DNA from: Pseudothioclava arenosa
GTDB taxonomy: Bacteria; Pseudomonadota; Alphaproteobacteria; Rhodobacterales; Rhodobacteraceae
Length of the DNA stretch: 64,000 bases
Assembly (NCBI RefSeq): GCF_002358085.1
Contig: NZ_NTJD01000001.1
Location: forward strand, 310,001-374,000
Direction: 5' to 3'
Numbering within the stretch: position 1 is the first letter of the stretch; every line of letters begins with the position of its first letter. A model generated the notes under the pieces. It did no database searches. It was not told where the DNA came from and saw only the letters and a program-made list of their open reading frames with translations. The translations under genes were made by a program, and so were the position numbers. Shown piece after piece: positions 7,774 through 16,742 of this stretch.

Positions 7774-8793
7774 TCATTCGAGCATCAGGCTGCCATCCGT
7801 CGGCAGGTAGGAAGCGTCGAAATAGGCCGCCGCATCCGGCGTGTTGGTGAACTCGTAGACCATCTTCATCTGTTCGATCGCACCGGCCATGCGCTCGGGG
7901 TCGATCGAGCCGATGCCGTTCGCCTTGACGAAATCGGTCAGCACGTTCGCGTCGATCGACATCTGCAGACGCTCGGTTTCCAGCGCGGCATCGGCGGCCG
8001 GGTTGCGCTTGATCAGCGCCTCGACGGCGACGCCCGGCTCGGCCACGGCGGCTTTCCAGCCCTTCGCGGTGGCGCGCAGGAAGCCGGTGACGATCTCGGG
8101 ATTGGCCTTGGCGAAGTCGGTGTTCACGATGATCGCGTTGCCATAGAGATCGACGCCGTAATCGGCCATCAGCAGGATTGACTGATCTTCCAGCGGCACG
8201 CCGAGGCGCTTGAGGTTCAGCGTCGACGAGAACGAGAAGCCCGTGACCGCCGCGACCTTGCCTTCGGCCAGCATCGGCTCGCGCACCGGGAAGCCGACCG
8301 GCTCGACGGTGATCTTGCTCACATCAAGGTCGTTTTCGGCGGCGAAGATCGGGAACTGCGCCCAGGCGCCATCCGGCGGCGGCGCGCCGAGGATCTTGCC
8401 TTCAAGGTCTTTCGGCGTCTCGATGCCCAGCGACTTGCGCCCGACCACGGCAAACGGCGGTTTGTCGTAGATCATCATCACCGCGGTGACCGGGGCGTCG
8501 GGGTTCTGGTCGAGGAATTTCATCAGCGAGTTGATATCGGCGAAACCGATCGGAACTGCGCCCGTCGCCACCGGCGGGATCGCGTTGACCGAGCCGGTGC
8601 CCTCGGTGATTTCGACGCTCAGGCCTTCTTCACCGTAGAAACCCTTGTCGATCGCCAGGAAATAGGGCGCCGAGGGGCCCTCGAATTTCCAGTCCAGCCC
8701 GAAATGAATCGCGGTTTCCGCTGCCGCCGGTGCGGCCATGGCGAGCATCAGCCCCAGTGCCGACGCGCCGAAACCCAGTTTGCCTTCGAACAT
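7774..8793 (-). CDS. ABC transporter substrate-binding protein, NMT1/THI5-like
   Basis: The 339-residue protein has an N-terminal export signal (FGASALGLMLAMAAPAAAET, cleavage probably after AAA). The mature part has the SsuA/ThiY type-2 periplasmic fold: GLDWKFEGPSAPYFLAIDKG at the start and a ligand-pocket region VATGAVPIGFADINS. It delivers substrate to the permease encoded downstream. The opening DWKFEGP is reminiscent of pyrimidine-precursor binders, but taurine, sulfonate or another small ligand is equally possible. It is the first gene of the operon, with about 140 bases of non-coding DNA before it. Confidence 0.88.
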   Translation of the reverse strand: MFEGKLGFGASALGLMLAMAAPAAAETAIHFGLDWKFEGPSAPYFLAIDKGFYGEEGLSVEITEGTGSVNAIPPVATGAVPIGFADINSLMKFLDQNPDAPVTAVMMIYDKPPFAVVGRKSLGIETPKDLEGKILGAPPPDGAWAQFPIFAAENDLDVSKITVEPVGFPVREPMLAEGKVAAVTGFSFSSTLNLKRLGVPLEDQSILLMADYGVDLYGNAIIVNTDFAKANPEIVTGFLRATAKGWKAAVAEPGVAVEALIKRNPAADAALETERLQMSIDANVLTDFVKANGIGSIDPERMAGAIEQMKMVYEFTNTPDAAAYFDASYLPTDGSLMLE

Positions 8794-8933
8794 TTCTTAC
8801 TCCCCGTCATGGTTACGCGGCCGCCAGGGGCCGCTTGCAGGGGCGATCCTGCGCCCTGCGCGGGGGCGCGGAAATCTCGGGCAGGGGGGTGACGCTAGGG
8901 TAGTTCCGGAAACCCGGCGGAGTTGCCTAAAAA

Positions 8934-10916
8934 TCAGGCGCACTGCGTGGAAATGGTGCGCATCGCAGAAGTTTCGGCGTCGAAAAACAGGCGCATGCGC
9001 AAGAATCCCTCGGTCGTCTGCCCAAGCGGCTGCATTTCGGGGCCATCCGCCAGCGGCAGACAGGGCGCGGCGCGGGGCGAGGTCTCGAAGATCGCCGAAG
9101 TGCCGGGCAGGGGTGCAAAGCGCCAGACCTCGGTTGGGCGCGGGGCCAGCGAGGCGCTGGCGCGGATCGTGTCCTCAAGCAGGTCGCGGCTCAGGACCGG
9201 GCGGCCCAGCGGTACGAGGGGATGATCGGGCGCGATGAAATGGCCTGCGCCGCTGCTGCGATAGGAGTTGGTCACCAGGATGAATTCCTGTGTGTCGCGG
9301 ATCGGCAGGCCATTCAGCCGAATGTCATCCACCCGCCGAGCCCAGGGCGCGCGCATCTGCCCGTCGGGCGCGTAGCGGGCGGGCTGGCTCGGGTCGATCC
9401 GGTAGCTCAGGCCAAAGAGCATGTCGAAATTGTAGCAGGGAAACTCGGGGTCGATCAGCGGCTGATCCTGCGCACCGGGGGTGACCTGCGCAAAGATCCC
9501 CGCCGCGCGTTCCAGCCATTCGCGAACCTGCGCGCCGTTCAGCCGCAGCGCCGTCACCGAGTTCGAATAGACATAGACATCGTCGATATTGGCCAGAACC
9601 AGGGGCCCGGCGGGCAGGTCGATGAAATAGCCCGGGCCGCCCCGCCCGCCGCATTTGAACGGCGCCACCGCCGAGAGGATCGGCAGCTTCGCCTCGGGGC
9701 GCCCGGCCAGCCGCAGGCGGGCGAACTGCGCCTGCGCCTCGGCCAGAAAGCTCATGATCGGATCTGGGGCGACCAGCGAGAAAAACGAGTTCACCGGAGA
9801 GGTCAGCCGCCCGACCTCCTGACGCAGATGGCCCAGCGTTTCCTGATGCGCGTCGGCGACCGACAGGAGCACTTCGGGCGCCTCGGGCAGAGGCTCGGGG
9901 CGGTCGGGCGCGCCGCCGATCCGGATCGGGCGCAGGGCGGTCTCGAAATCCGCGATGCGCCAGCGCCCGTCCGGGGCTTGCGTCAGCGTCAGGTCAAGCA
10001 CACCCAGATGCGAGCCCCAGCGTCCGGCGCTGAGCGCGGGCTTGCCCAGAAGGCTGCCGCGCAGCGGGTCGATGCCGGCGTTTGGCGTCATCCCGGGATC
10101 GGGAAAGGGCAGGTGGGTATGGCCGCACAAAAGCACGTCGATCCTATCAAGCCCCGCCAGCGCCAGCGCCGCATGTTCGAGCGCCTTGCTCTCGGGGTCG
10201 AGCCCTTCGGGCAGCGGCGCGATGCCGGTATGGGCCAGCGCGACCACCAGATCGACGCCCTGCGCGTGCAGCGCGGGCAGATGGGCGCGCGCGGCCTCAA
10301 GATAGGCGCGGGTCCGGGCCTTGCCGTCGAGCGCATCGCGCGCCCAAAGCTCGGTCTGCGGCGGCAGGAAGCCGATCACCCCGATCCGCAGCCGGTGCAG
10401 CGCCCCGTCCGAGGCCCGCATCTCGCGCTCCAGCACGACCCAGGGCGGCAAAAGCGTTTCGTCCTGTTGCGGCGTCGGGCCCGGCCGCGTCACCATATTC
10501 GCGCTGACCATCGGGAAATTCGCGCCCGCCACGACCTGCTGCAGGTAGTCGAGCCCGTAGTCGAACTCGTGATTGCCCAGCGTGCCCGCGTCATAGCCCG
10601 CAAGGTTCATCGCGGCGATCATCGGGTGACGCTCATGCGCGGCCAGGCTGCGCGCCAGCCCGAAATACTGCGCCAGCGGCGTGCCTTGCAGAAAATCGCC
10701 ATTGTCGAACAAGAGCGTGTTCGGCGCCTCGGCGCGCGCCTGTTCAATCAGCGTGGCGATGCGCGCAAAGCCGGTGGCGGGGCAGAGGCAGTCGTTGAAA
10801 TAGTCGTAGCCGTGGATATGGCCGTGCAGATCCGTCGTTTCGAGAACGCGCAGTGCGATCGTCACCCGATCCGTGCAATCCTGACCGGGGTGCGCCCGGG
10901 CAGAGGTGGTTGCCAT
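8934..10916 (-). CDS. cpdB: 2',3'-cyclic-nucleotide 2'-phosphodiesterase/3'-nucleotidase
   Basis: The 660-residue protein is a calcineurin-like metallophosphoesterase with a C-terminal 5'-nucleotidase domain. The metal-ligand motifs are visible: ETTDLHGHIHGYDYF, LLFDNGDFLQGTP, GTLGNHEFDYGLDYL, ALAHTGI and CGHTHLPFP. CpdB hydrolyses 2',3'-cyclic nucleotides and 3'-nucleotides. I start at 10916 because GAGGGA stands upstream; an ATG 57 bases further up is possible. Neither start gives a signal peptide, whereas the enterobacterial enzyme is periplasmic. It is a single gene, divergent from nudC. Confidence 0.92.
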   Translation of the reverse strand: MATTSARAHPGQDCTDRVTIALRVLETTDLHGHIHGYDYFNDCLCPATGFARIATLIEQARAEAPNTLLFDNGDFLQGTPLAQYFGLARSLAAHERHPMIAAMNLAGYDAGTLGNHEFDYGLDYLQQVVAGANFPMVSANMVTRPGPTPQQDETLLPPWVVLEREMRASDGALHRLRIGVIGFLPPQTELWARDALDGKARTRAYLEAARAHLPALHAQGVDLVVALAHTGIAPLPEGLDPESKALEHAALALAGLDRIDVLLCGHTHLPFPDPGMTPNAGIDPLRGSLLGKPALSAGRWGSHLGVLDLTLTQAPDGRWRIADFETALRPIRIGGAPDRPEPLPEAPEVLLSVADAHQETLGHLRQEVGRLTSPVNSFFSLVAPDPIMSFLAEAQAQFARLRLAGRPEAKLPILSAVAPFKCGGRGGPGYFIDLPAGPLVLANIDDVYVYSNSVTALRLNGAQVREWLERAAGIFAQVTPGAQDQPLIDPEFPCYNFDMLFGLSYRIDPSQPARYAPDGQMRAPWARRVDDIRLNGLPIRDTQEFILVTNSYRSSGAGHFIAPDHPLVPLGRPVLSRDLLEDTIRASASLAPRPTEVWRFAPLPGTSAIFETSPRAAPCLPLADGPEMQPLGQTTEGFLRMRLFFDAETSAMRTISTQCA

Positions 10917-11095
10917 ATCCTGTCCCTCGTTTCGCCGCTGGGGTTTATGGGCCGCGATCGAAATTCTGTTCAACCTGTATATCGCTCAACCATAGGTAGA
11001 ACAACCTTTCATTTTCCAACATTCTGGCCGCCGTTCCGGCACTGGCCAAAGCCGGCGCGCCGTGCCAAGTCTGGGCCTCGGAACAGGAGGGTATC

Positions 11096-12064
11096 ATGAC
11101 CATGCCGCCACGTGCAGAGCTAGCCTTCGCCGGATCGGGCCTTGAGCGCGCCGCCCATCTGCGTCGCGATGCCGGAGCGCTGGTGCGCCTTGCCGCCCAT
11201 CCCGAGGCGCGGGTGCTGCCGTTCTGGCGTGGCCGTCCGGCCTTTGCCGCGGGTGGCGGGCTTGAATGGCTTGCGCCGGGGCATCCGGCCTTGTCCGATG
11301 CGCCGGGCGAGATGCTGTTTCTGGGCCTCGATGATGGCGAGGCCCCTCGCTTTGCCGCAAACCTCTCGCTCTGGACCCCGGCGGTGGACCTGCCCGACGC
11401 GCGCGCCTTTTTCGATGCGAGCGAACAGCACCATCCCGATATGCCCGAGGGCTCTGTCTTTGCCGAGTTGCGCGGCCGGATGATGGCGCTCTCCCCGCGT
11501 GAGGCCGAACTCGCGGCCTCGGCGCGTGCGCTGTTCGAATGGCACCGGGCGCATGGGTTCTGCGCGCGCTGCGGGGTGGCGTCGGACTGGGCCGAGGCGG
11601 GCTGGATGCGGCGCTGCCCGGACTGTGGCACGCAGCATTTCCCGCGCACCGATCCGGTCGCGATCATGCTGGTGACGCGTGGCGACCGGGTGTTGCTGGG
11701 CCGCTCTCCGGGCTGGCCCGAGGGCATGTTTTCCTGCCTCGCGGGCTTCATGGAGCCGGGCGAAACGCTTGAGGACGCCGTGCGCCGCGAGGTGGTCGAG
11801 GAAACCGGCGTGCAGGTCGGCGCGGTGCGCTATGTCGGCTCGCAGCCCTGGCCGTTTCCGGCCTCGCTGATGCTGGGCTGCGTCGCCGAGGCGGTGTCGG
11901 ACGAGATCCGCCTCGATCCGACCGAGATCGAAGACGCGCTCTGGGTCTCGCGTAGTCGGCTCGCCGATGTCTTTGCCGGGGCCGACCCGATGATCCGAGC
12001 GCCACGTAAAGGTGCGATTGCGGGCTGGTTGCTGCGGCTCTGGCTTGCGGATCGGCTCGATTAA
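11096..12064 (+). CDS. nudC: NADH pyrophosphatase / NAD-capped RNA hydrolase NudC
   Basis: The 322-residue Nudix hydrolase has an N-terminal domain, a zinc ribbon (CARC ... CPDCGTQHFPRTDP, residues about 154-181), the Nudix box (GFMEPGETLEDAVRREVVEETG split around residue 220) and the NudC-specific SQPWPFPASLML. It cleaves NAD(H) and removes NAD caps from RNA. AGGAGG lies seven bases before the ATG, giving a clear start. It is probably cotranscribed with the SRPBCC gene 57 bases downstream. Confidence 0.97.
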   Translation: MTMPPRAELAFAGSGLERAAHLRRDAGALVRLAAHPEARVLPFWRGRPAFAAGGGLEWLAPGHPALSDAPGEMLFLGLDDGEAPRFAANLSLWTPAVDLPDARAFFDASEQHHPDMPEGSVFAELRGRMMALSPREAELAASARALFEWHRAHGFCARCGVASDWAEAGWMRRCPDCGTQHFPRTDPVAIMLVTRGDRVLLGRSPGWPEGMFSCLAGFMEPGETLEDAVRREVVEETGVQVGAVRYVGSQPWPFPASLMLGCVAEAVSDEIRLDPTEIEDALWVSRSRLADVFAGADPMIRAPRKGAIAGWLLRLWLADRLD

Positions 12065-12121
12065 GGCCAGTCTCCGCCCCGAATATCGCCTCTGTCGTCT
12101 GTCCTCACGAGTAGCCTTCAC

Positions 12122-12595
12122 ATGAAATTTTCGACCCGCACCGACATCGCCGCGCCGGTGGAATTTGTCTTCGCCCAGCTTTCGGACTTTCCCGGCTTCG
12201 AGGCCGCTGCCCGGCGGCGCGGCGCCGAGGTGACGCGGCTTGATACGCTGGCGGCGCCGGGGGCGGGGATGTCCTGGGATGTGGCGTTTCGGCTGCGCGG
12301 CAAGCGCCGCCAGATGATCGCCGATGTGCGCCATTACGCGCCGCCCACGCGGCTCGACTACCTCGCCATCTCGCCGAGCTTCGCGTTGGAGCTGACGCTG
12401 GAGCTGGTACAGACCATGCCGGGGCGCAGCCGTCTGGTGATCGGTCTGGAGGTCAAACCGCGCTCGCTGCCGGCGCGGCTGATGGTGCAATCGGCCAAGC
12501 TCGGCCGCAAACGGCTCGATCGCAAGTTCGAGGAGCGCGTCGCGAAATTCGCCCGCGAGCTGGAAGACCGCGCCCGCGCCGCCGGCGTCGCTTAA
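12122..12595 (+). CDS. SRPBCC-fold protein
   Basis: The 157-residue protein opens with MKFSTRTDIAAPVEFVFAQL, the typical first strand and helix of the START/polyketide-cyclase (SRPBCC) fold, and ends in a long amphipathic helix rich in Arg and Glu. These proteins bind hydrophobic ligands in a cavity; the ligand here is unknown. There is no export signal. Its stop codon overlaps the convergent pheA stop inside the palindrome TTAA (12592-12595). Confidence 0.8.
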   Translation: MKFSTRTDIAAPVEFVFAQLSDFPGFEAAARRRGAEVTRLDTLAAPGAGMSWDVAFRLRGKRRQMIADVRHYAPPTRLDYLAISPSFALELTLELVQTMPGRSRLVIGLEVKPRSLPARLMVQSAKLGRKRLDRKFEERVAKFARELEDRARAAGVA

Positions 12596-13452
12596 CGCTC
12601 GTCGCGCAGCGGGTCGGCCGGGTAGACGCCGAGGATTTCCAGATACGAGGTAAAATAACGCAGCTCGTCCAGCGCGAGCTTGACGTTTTCGTCGTCGGGA
12701 TGGCCCTCGATATCGGCGTAGAACTGGGTCGCGGTGAAATTGCCCTCGACCATGTAGCTTTCCAGCTTGGTCATGTTCACGCCATTCGTGGCAAAGCCGC
12801 CCATCGCCTTGTACAGCGCGGCCGGGATGTTGCGCACGCGGAAGACGAAGGTGGTCATCATCTTGCCGGCGCGGCGGCTCAGGTCGGGCTGGCGCGACAT
12901 GATGAGGAAGCGCGTGGTGTTGTCCTGCTTGTCCTCGATATGGCGCGCGAGCACGTCGAGCCCGTAGATCTCGCCGGCCAGTTCCGAGGCCAGCGCCGCG
13001 ACCGACTTGTCGCCCTGTTCGGCGACGATCTTGGCCGAGCCCGCGGTATCGGCGCCTACTTCGCGGCGCAGCCCGTGCTCTTGCAGGAAGTTGCGCACCT
13101 GCCCGAGCAGGACGGTGTGGCTCATCGCGGTCTTCACATCGGCGAGCGTCGCGCCCTTGACCGCGAGCAGGTTGATATGGACGCGCACAAAGGCCTCGTC
13201 GATGATTTTCAGCCCGCTCTCGGGCAGAAGGTGATGGATGTCGGCCACGCGGCCATAGGTCGAGTTCTCGACCGGCAGCATCGCGAGATCGGCTTCGCCC
13301 TTGCGGACCATCTCGATCACATCCTCGAAGGTGCGGCAGGGCACGGCCTCCATGTCGGGGCGCGCGTCATGGCAGGCCTGATGCGAATAGGCGCCGGGCT
13401 CGCCCTGAAAAGCGATGCGCCCCGTGATGCCTTCGATCCTGCGTGCGTTCAT
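12592..13452 (-). CDS. pheA: Prephenate dehydratase
   Basis: The 286-residue enzyme converts prephenate to phenylpyruvate in phenylalanine synthesis. The catalytic domain begins IAFQGEPGAYSHQAC and contains MLPVENSTYGRVADIHHLL; the C-terminal ACT regulatory domain carries NGVNMTKLESYMVEG, the phenylalanine-binding ESR-type motif. There is no chorismate mutase fusion. I start at 13452, where GGAAGGAG precedes the ATG. The longer ORF upstream runs into the divergent cytochrome promoter and has no family support. Confidence 0.96.
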   Translation of the reverse strand: MNARRIEGITGRIAFQGEPGAYSHQACHDARPDMEAVPCRTFEDVIEMVRKGEADLAMLPVENSTYGRVADIHHLLPESGLKIIDEAFVRVHINLLAVKGATLADVKTAMSHTVLLGQVRNFLQEHGLRREVGADTAGSAKIVAEQGDKSVAALASELAGEIYGLDVLARHIEDKQDNTTRFLIMSRQPDLSRRAGKMMTTFVFRVRNIPAALYKAMGGFATNGVNMTKLESYMVEGNFTATQFYADIEGHPDDENVKLALDELRYFTSYLEILGVYPADPLRDER

Positions 13453-13561
13453 GACAATCTCCTTCCGCCTGTTCGCGCTATAACTGCCCGCGCCGCGCGA
13501 GAAAAGCGCCAATACCGGCAAATTCCCGCGTGGGGCGGGCGTTGTGTCGCACAAGCGCCTC

Positions 13562-13590
13562 TTGTCGCGGCGGCGCGGCAATCCCATAAT
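13562..13590 (+). promoter_or_regulatory. Predicted sigma-70 promoter for the cytochrome c gene
   Basis: The sequence has TTGTCG at 13562-13567, a 17-base spacer and CATAAT at 13585-13590. The expected transcription start falls on or within a base of the A of the ATG at 13597, and no ribosome-binding site lies between, so the mRNA is predicted to be leaderless. Confidence 0.55.
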
Positions 13591-13596
13591 TTAGAA

Positions 13597-14004
13597 ATGT
13601 TCCATTTTGATCGACCGACCCGCGTGTTTCGTTTTTCTACCCTCGTCGCAGCGCTTTTCGCGCCCGCGATGCCTGCCCTTGCGCTGGATCTGGCTGCGGC
13701 CGATCAGGACAAGGGGGCGGTGATCTTCGATCGCAAATGCTCGACCTGCCATGACGTGACCGGCCAGACGGTCTCGGGGCCGCCCTTGAACGGGGTGGTC
13801 GGGCGCAAGACCGCCTCTGTCGAGGGGTTTCCCTATTCGGATGCGATGCGCGGGCTTGATGGCGCCTGGACGCCGGAACTGCTCGATGCCTATCTGGTCA
13901 AGCCGCGCCGGATGCTGCCGGGAACGGCGATGTCCTTCGGCGGGCTCAAGAAGGACGAGGACCGGCGCGACCTGATCGGCTGGCTCGCGACGCTCAAACC
14001 CTGA
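13597..14004 (+). CDS. Exported class I cytochrome c
   Basis: The 135-residue protein has an N-terminal signal (FRFSTLVAALFAPAMPALAL), one CSTCH haem-binding motif and the distal methionine region LPGTAMSFGGLKKDEDR. The fold is the c2/mitochondrial type with the insertion PPLNGVVGRKTASVEGF. It is probably a soluble periplasmic electron carrier. The next gene encodes a membrane-anchored homologue, so the pair gives a soluble and a tethered carrier side by side. The start is the first plausible ATG; no Shine-Dalgarno sequence is present. Confidence 0.88.
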   Translation: MFHFDRPTRVFRFSTLVAALFAPAMPALALDLAAADQDKGAVIFDRKCSTCHDVTGQTVSGPPLNGVVGRKTASVEGFPYSDAMRGLDGAWTPELLDAYLVKPRRMLPGTAMSFGGLKKDEDRRDLIGWLATLKP

Positions 14005-14141
14005 GCGATTGAGCCCGGATCGGGCCGGAAAACCGGTGTGTTGGTCGTGAAATAGCGCTAGCGGTCCGAGAATCTACCTTGAAATGAACGGCCCAACCGG
14101 GATACATGCCCCAAACTGAACAGCCAATTCAGGGAAGAGCT

Positions 14142-14675
14142 ATGTTCAACACGATGAATATCACGAAAGTTGCGGGCAGCGTGCTGGGCGCTTTCCTGTT
14201 CCTGCTCCTCGCGGCCTGGGTCTCGGGGTCGCTTTACCATATCGGTGGGGATGCCCATGGTGCCGAAGGCGCCGAGCATGCGATGATGACCGACAAGCCG
14301 GGCGGCCTGCTTGATGAGGGCGGGGCCGAAGAAGAGGCCGCGGCCGAAGAAGAAGTCGCGCTGGTTCTCGGCGAAGGCGATGCGGCCAAGGGCGAGAAAG
14401 TCTTTGGCAAGTGCAAAGCCTGCCACAAGCTCGACGGTTCGAACGCGACCGGCCCGCATCTGGATGGCGTCGTCAACCGCGCTGTCGCTGGGGTCGAAGG
14501 CTTTGGCTACTCGGACGCGATGATCGCCCATGGCGGCGAGTGGACGCTGGAGCGTCTGGACGCCTATCTGGCCAGCCCGAAAGACGATGTCCCGGGCAAC
14601 AAGATGTCCTTCGCGGGCCTGAAAAAGGCGGAAGACCGCAACGACGTGATCACCTACCTGCAGTCGCTGCAGTAA
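14142..14675 (+). CDS. cycM: Membrane-anchored cytochrome c (CycM / cytochrome cy-like)
   Basis: The 177-residue protein has an uncleaved N-terminal anchor (KVAGSVLGAFLFLLLAAWVS), a flexible Ala/Glu-rich linker (GGAEEEAAAEEEVA) and a C-terminal class I haem domain with CKACH and the methionine region VPGNKMSFAGLKKAEDR. It closely resembles the Paracoccus c552 and Rhodobacter cy cytochromes, which tether to the membrane and pass electrons from the bc1 complex to oxidases. I prefer the ATG at 14142 (GGGAAGAG upstream) to the one at 14106, because those relatives begin MFxTM. A terminator follows. Confidence 0.92.
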   Translation: MFNTMNITKVAGSVLGAFLFLLLAAWVSGSLYHIGGDAHGAEGAEHAMMTDKPGGLLDEGGAEEEAAAEEEVALVLGEGDAAKGEKVFGKCKACHKLDGSNATGPHLDGVVNRAVAGVEGFGYSDAMIAHGGEWTLERLDAYLASPKDDVPGNKMSFAGLKKAEDRNDVITYLQSLQ

Positions 14676-14700
14676 GCGATCCGCAACAGATTTCGCGAAA

Positions 14701-14727
14701 GGCCGTGCCGCAGGGCGCGGCCTTTTT
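14701..14727 (+). terminator. Rho-independent terminator after cycM
   Basis: Stem GGCCGTGC/GCGCGGCC with one G-U pair, a short loop, then TTTTT. It ends the cytochrome transcription unit 26 bases after its stop. Confidence 0.85.
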
Positions 14728-14815
14728 CTTTGCTCTCACGCCCGGCTCACGCGAAAGCAACTTGAAGCCCGCCCGTCCGCCCCTTTACCTTCGCGGGAAA
14801 GCACAGGGGGAAGTC

Positions 14816-16708
14816 ATGGCAAAAGCGGCGATTGCGATTTCGGGGCGGGACCCGGCGGCGGGGCTGCGCCGCGCGGGGCTGGCGCTGATGCTGGGGGCGG
14901 GGCTCTGGCTGGGGCTGACGCAGGCCGGGCGCGCCGAAGACACCATCGTTGCCCATGGCGTCGCCACGCTCGGCACGCTGAGCTACAGCCCCGATTTCAC
15001 CCATCTTGCCTATGTGAACCCCGAGGCGCCCAAGGGCGGCGAGATTTCCGAATGGACCTCGGGCGGGTTCGACAATTTCAACCCCTACACGCTCGAAGGT
15101 CGCGCCGCTGCCTGGGCCTCGGCAGCGCATGAATCGCTTTTGACCGGCACTGCCGACACCGTGGGCGAGGCCTATTGCCTGCTCTGCGAAAGCGTCGAAT
15201 ACCCGGCCTCGAAAGACTGGGCGATCTTTACCCTGCGCGAGGGTATCCGCTTTTCCGACGGCACCCTCGCCACCACCGATGACGTCGTCTTCTCCTATGA
15301 AACCTTCCGGGATTTCGGGCTGTCGTCGTTTCGCGCGGTGCTCGCGCAGCAGGTTGCCTCGGTCGAGAAGCTCGATGACCGGCGCGTGAAATTCACCTTC
15401 CAGCCGGGCTATCCGCGCCGCGACATCATTCAGGCGGCGGGCGGCTTGCCGCTCCTGTCGCGCGCGCAGTTCGAGCGCGACAAGATCAGCCTCGACAAGG
15501 CCTCGGACGTGCCGCTGATCGGCACCGGGCCCTACAAATTCGGCGCCTCCAAGGACGGTCGCTCGGTCAGCTGGGTGCGTAACCCCGACTATTGGGGCGA
15601 AGACCTGCCGATCAATCGCGGGCGCAACAATTTCGACACCGTGCGGATCGAGTATTTCGGCGATTACAACTCGGCCTTCGAGGCGTTCAAGGCGGGCGCC
15701 TATACCTTCCGCAACGAGGCCTCCTCGATCCAATGGGCGACGGGCTATGATTTCCCGGCCTTCACCAAGGGGCTCGTGCAGAAGGTCGAGCTGCCCTCGG
15801 GCGACGTGGCTTCGGGGCAGGCCTTCCTGATCAACCTGCGCCACCCGCATCTGCAAGACATCCGCCTGCGCGAGGCGCTGGGGCTCGCGTTCAATTTCGA
15901 ATGGTCGAACGCGACGCTGTTCTACGGGCTTTACAGCCGGGTCAACTCGATCTGGGAAAACTCCTATCTGGCCGCCTCGGGCACGCCTTCGGCCGAGGAG
16001 CTGGCGATCCTAGAGCCGCTGGCTGCCGATCTGCCCGATGGCATCCTGAGCGACGAAGCGGTGATGGCGCCGGTCTCCAGCGCCGACCAGTTCGACCGCA
16101 AGAACCTGCGCCGTGCGGGCAAGCTTTTGGATGAGGCGGGCTGGAGCGTGGGCAATGACGGGCTACGCCGCAATGCCGCCGGCGAGGTGCTGCGCATCAC
16201 CATCCTCAACGACAGCCAGACCTTTGACCGCGTCATCAACCCCTTCGTCGAGAACCTGCGCCGGATCGGCATCGACGCGGTCCACGAGCGCGTGGACGAC
16301 GCGCAATATGAAAACCGCCGCCGCAGCCATGACTTCGACCTGATCACCAGCCATGTCGGCCAAGACCTGCTGCCGGGCGCCGACCTGCAGCAATATTTCG
16401 GCTCGGCCTCGGTGGGGGATGTGTTCAACGCGATGGGGCTGGCCAATCCGGCGGTCGACAAGATGATCCGCCTCGTCGAAGAGGCGAACACCCGCGAAGA
16501 GCTGGTGCCGCGTGTCCATGCGCTCGACCGGGCGCTGCGGGCGCTGCGGTTCTGGGTGCCGCAATGGTACAAGGCCAGCCACACCGTCGCCTATTACGAC
16601 ATGTTCGAGCACCCCGAAGTGCTGCCGCCCTATGCTCTGGGCGAGACCGACTTCTGGTGGTATAACGCCGAAAAAGCCGAGAAACTGAAACAAGCGGGCG
16701 CCTTCTGA
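14816..16708 (+). CDS. yejA: Peptide ABC transporter substrate-binding protein YejA-like
   Basis: The 630-residue periplasmic binding protein belongs to extracellular solute-binding family 5. A Sec-type signal ([24 protein letters not shown]) is followed by [14 protein letters not shown]. The fold-typical segments [25 protein letters not shown] and [13 protein letters not shown] are visible in part. With yejBEF it forms the Yej importer, which in E. coli takes up microcin C and other peptides. I start at 14816, where GGGGGAAG precedes the ATG; the open frame extends upstream into cycM. The gene opens a five-gene unit. Confidence 0.93.
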   Translation: MAKAAIAISGRDPAAGLRRAGLALMLGAGLWLGLTQAGRAEDTIVAHGVATLGTLSYSPDFTHLAYVNPEAPKGGEISEWTSGGFDNFNPYTLEGRAAAWASAAHESLLTGTADTVGEAYCLLCESVEYPASKDWAIFTLREGIRFSDGTLATTDDVVFSYETFRDFGLSSFRAVLAQQVASVEKLDDRRVKFTFQPGYPRRDIIQAAGGLPLLSRAQFERDKISLDKASDVPLIGTGPYKFGASKDGRSVSWVRNPDYWGEDLPINRGRNNFDTVRIEYFGDYNSAFEAFKAGAYTFRNEASSIQWATGYDFPAFTKGLVQKVELPSGDVASGQAFLINLRHPHLQDIRLREALGLAFNFEWSNATLFYGLYSRVNSIWENSYLAASGTPSAEELAILEPLAADLPDGILSDEAVMAPVSSADQFDRKNLRRAGKLLDEAGWSVGNDGLRRNAAGEVLRITILNDSQTFDRVINPFVENLRRIGIDAVHERVDDAQYENRRRSHDFDLITSHVGQDLLPGADLQQYFGSASVGDVFNAMGLANPAVDKMIRLVEEANTREELVPRVHALDRALRALRFWVPQWYKASHTVAYYDMFEHPEVLPPYALGETDFWWYNAEKAEKLKQAGAF

Positions 16709-16742
16709 GACCCGCGACCGAGGCAAGAGGACAGGGCAGCGC

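Noticed and set aside
12592-12595. Overlap of the SRPBCC and pheA stop codons as a possible annotation error
   Set aside because: Both frames are clear and the palindrome TTAA gives TAA on each strand. Close convergent ends are common in compact genomes.
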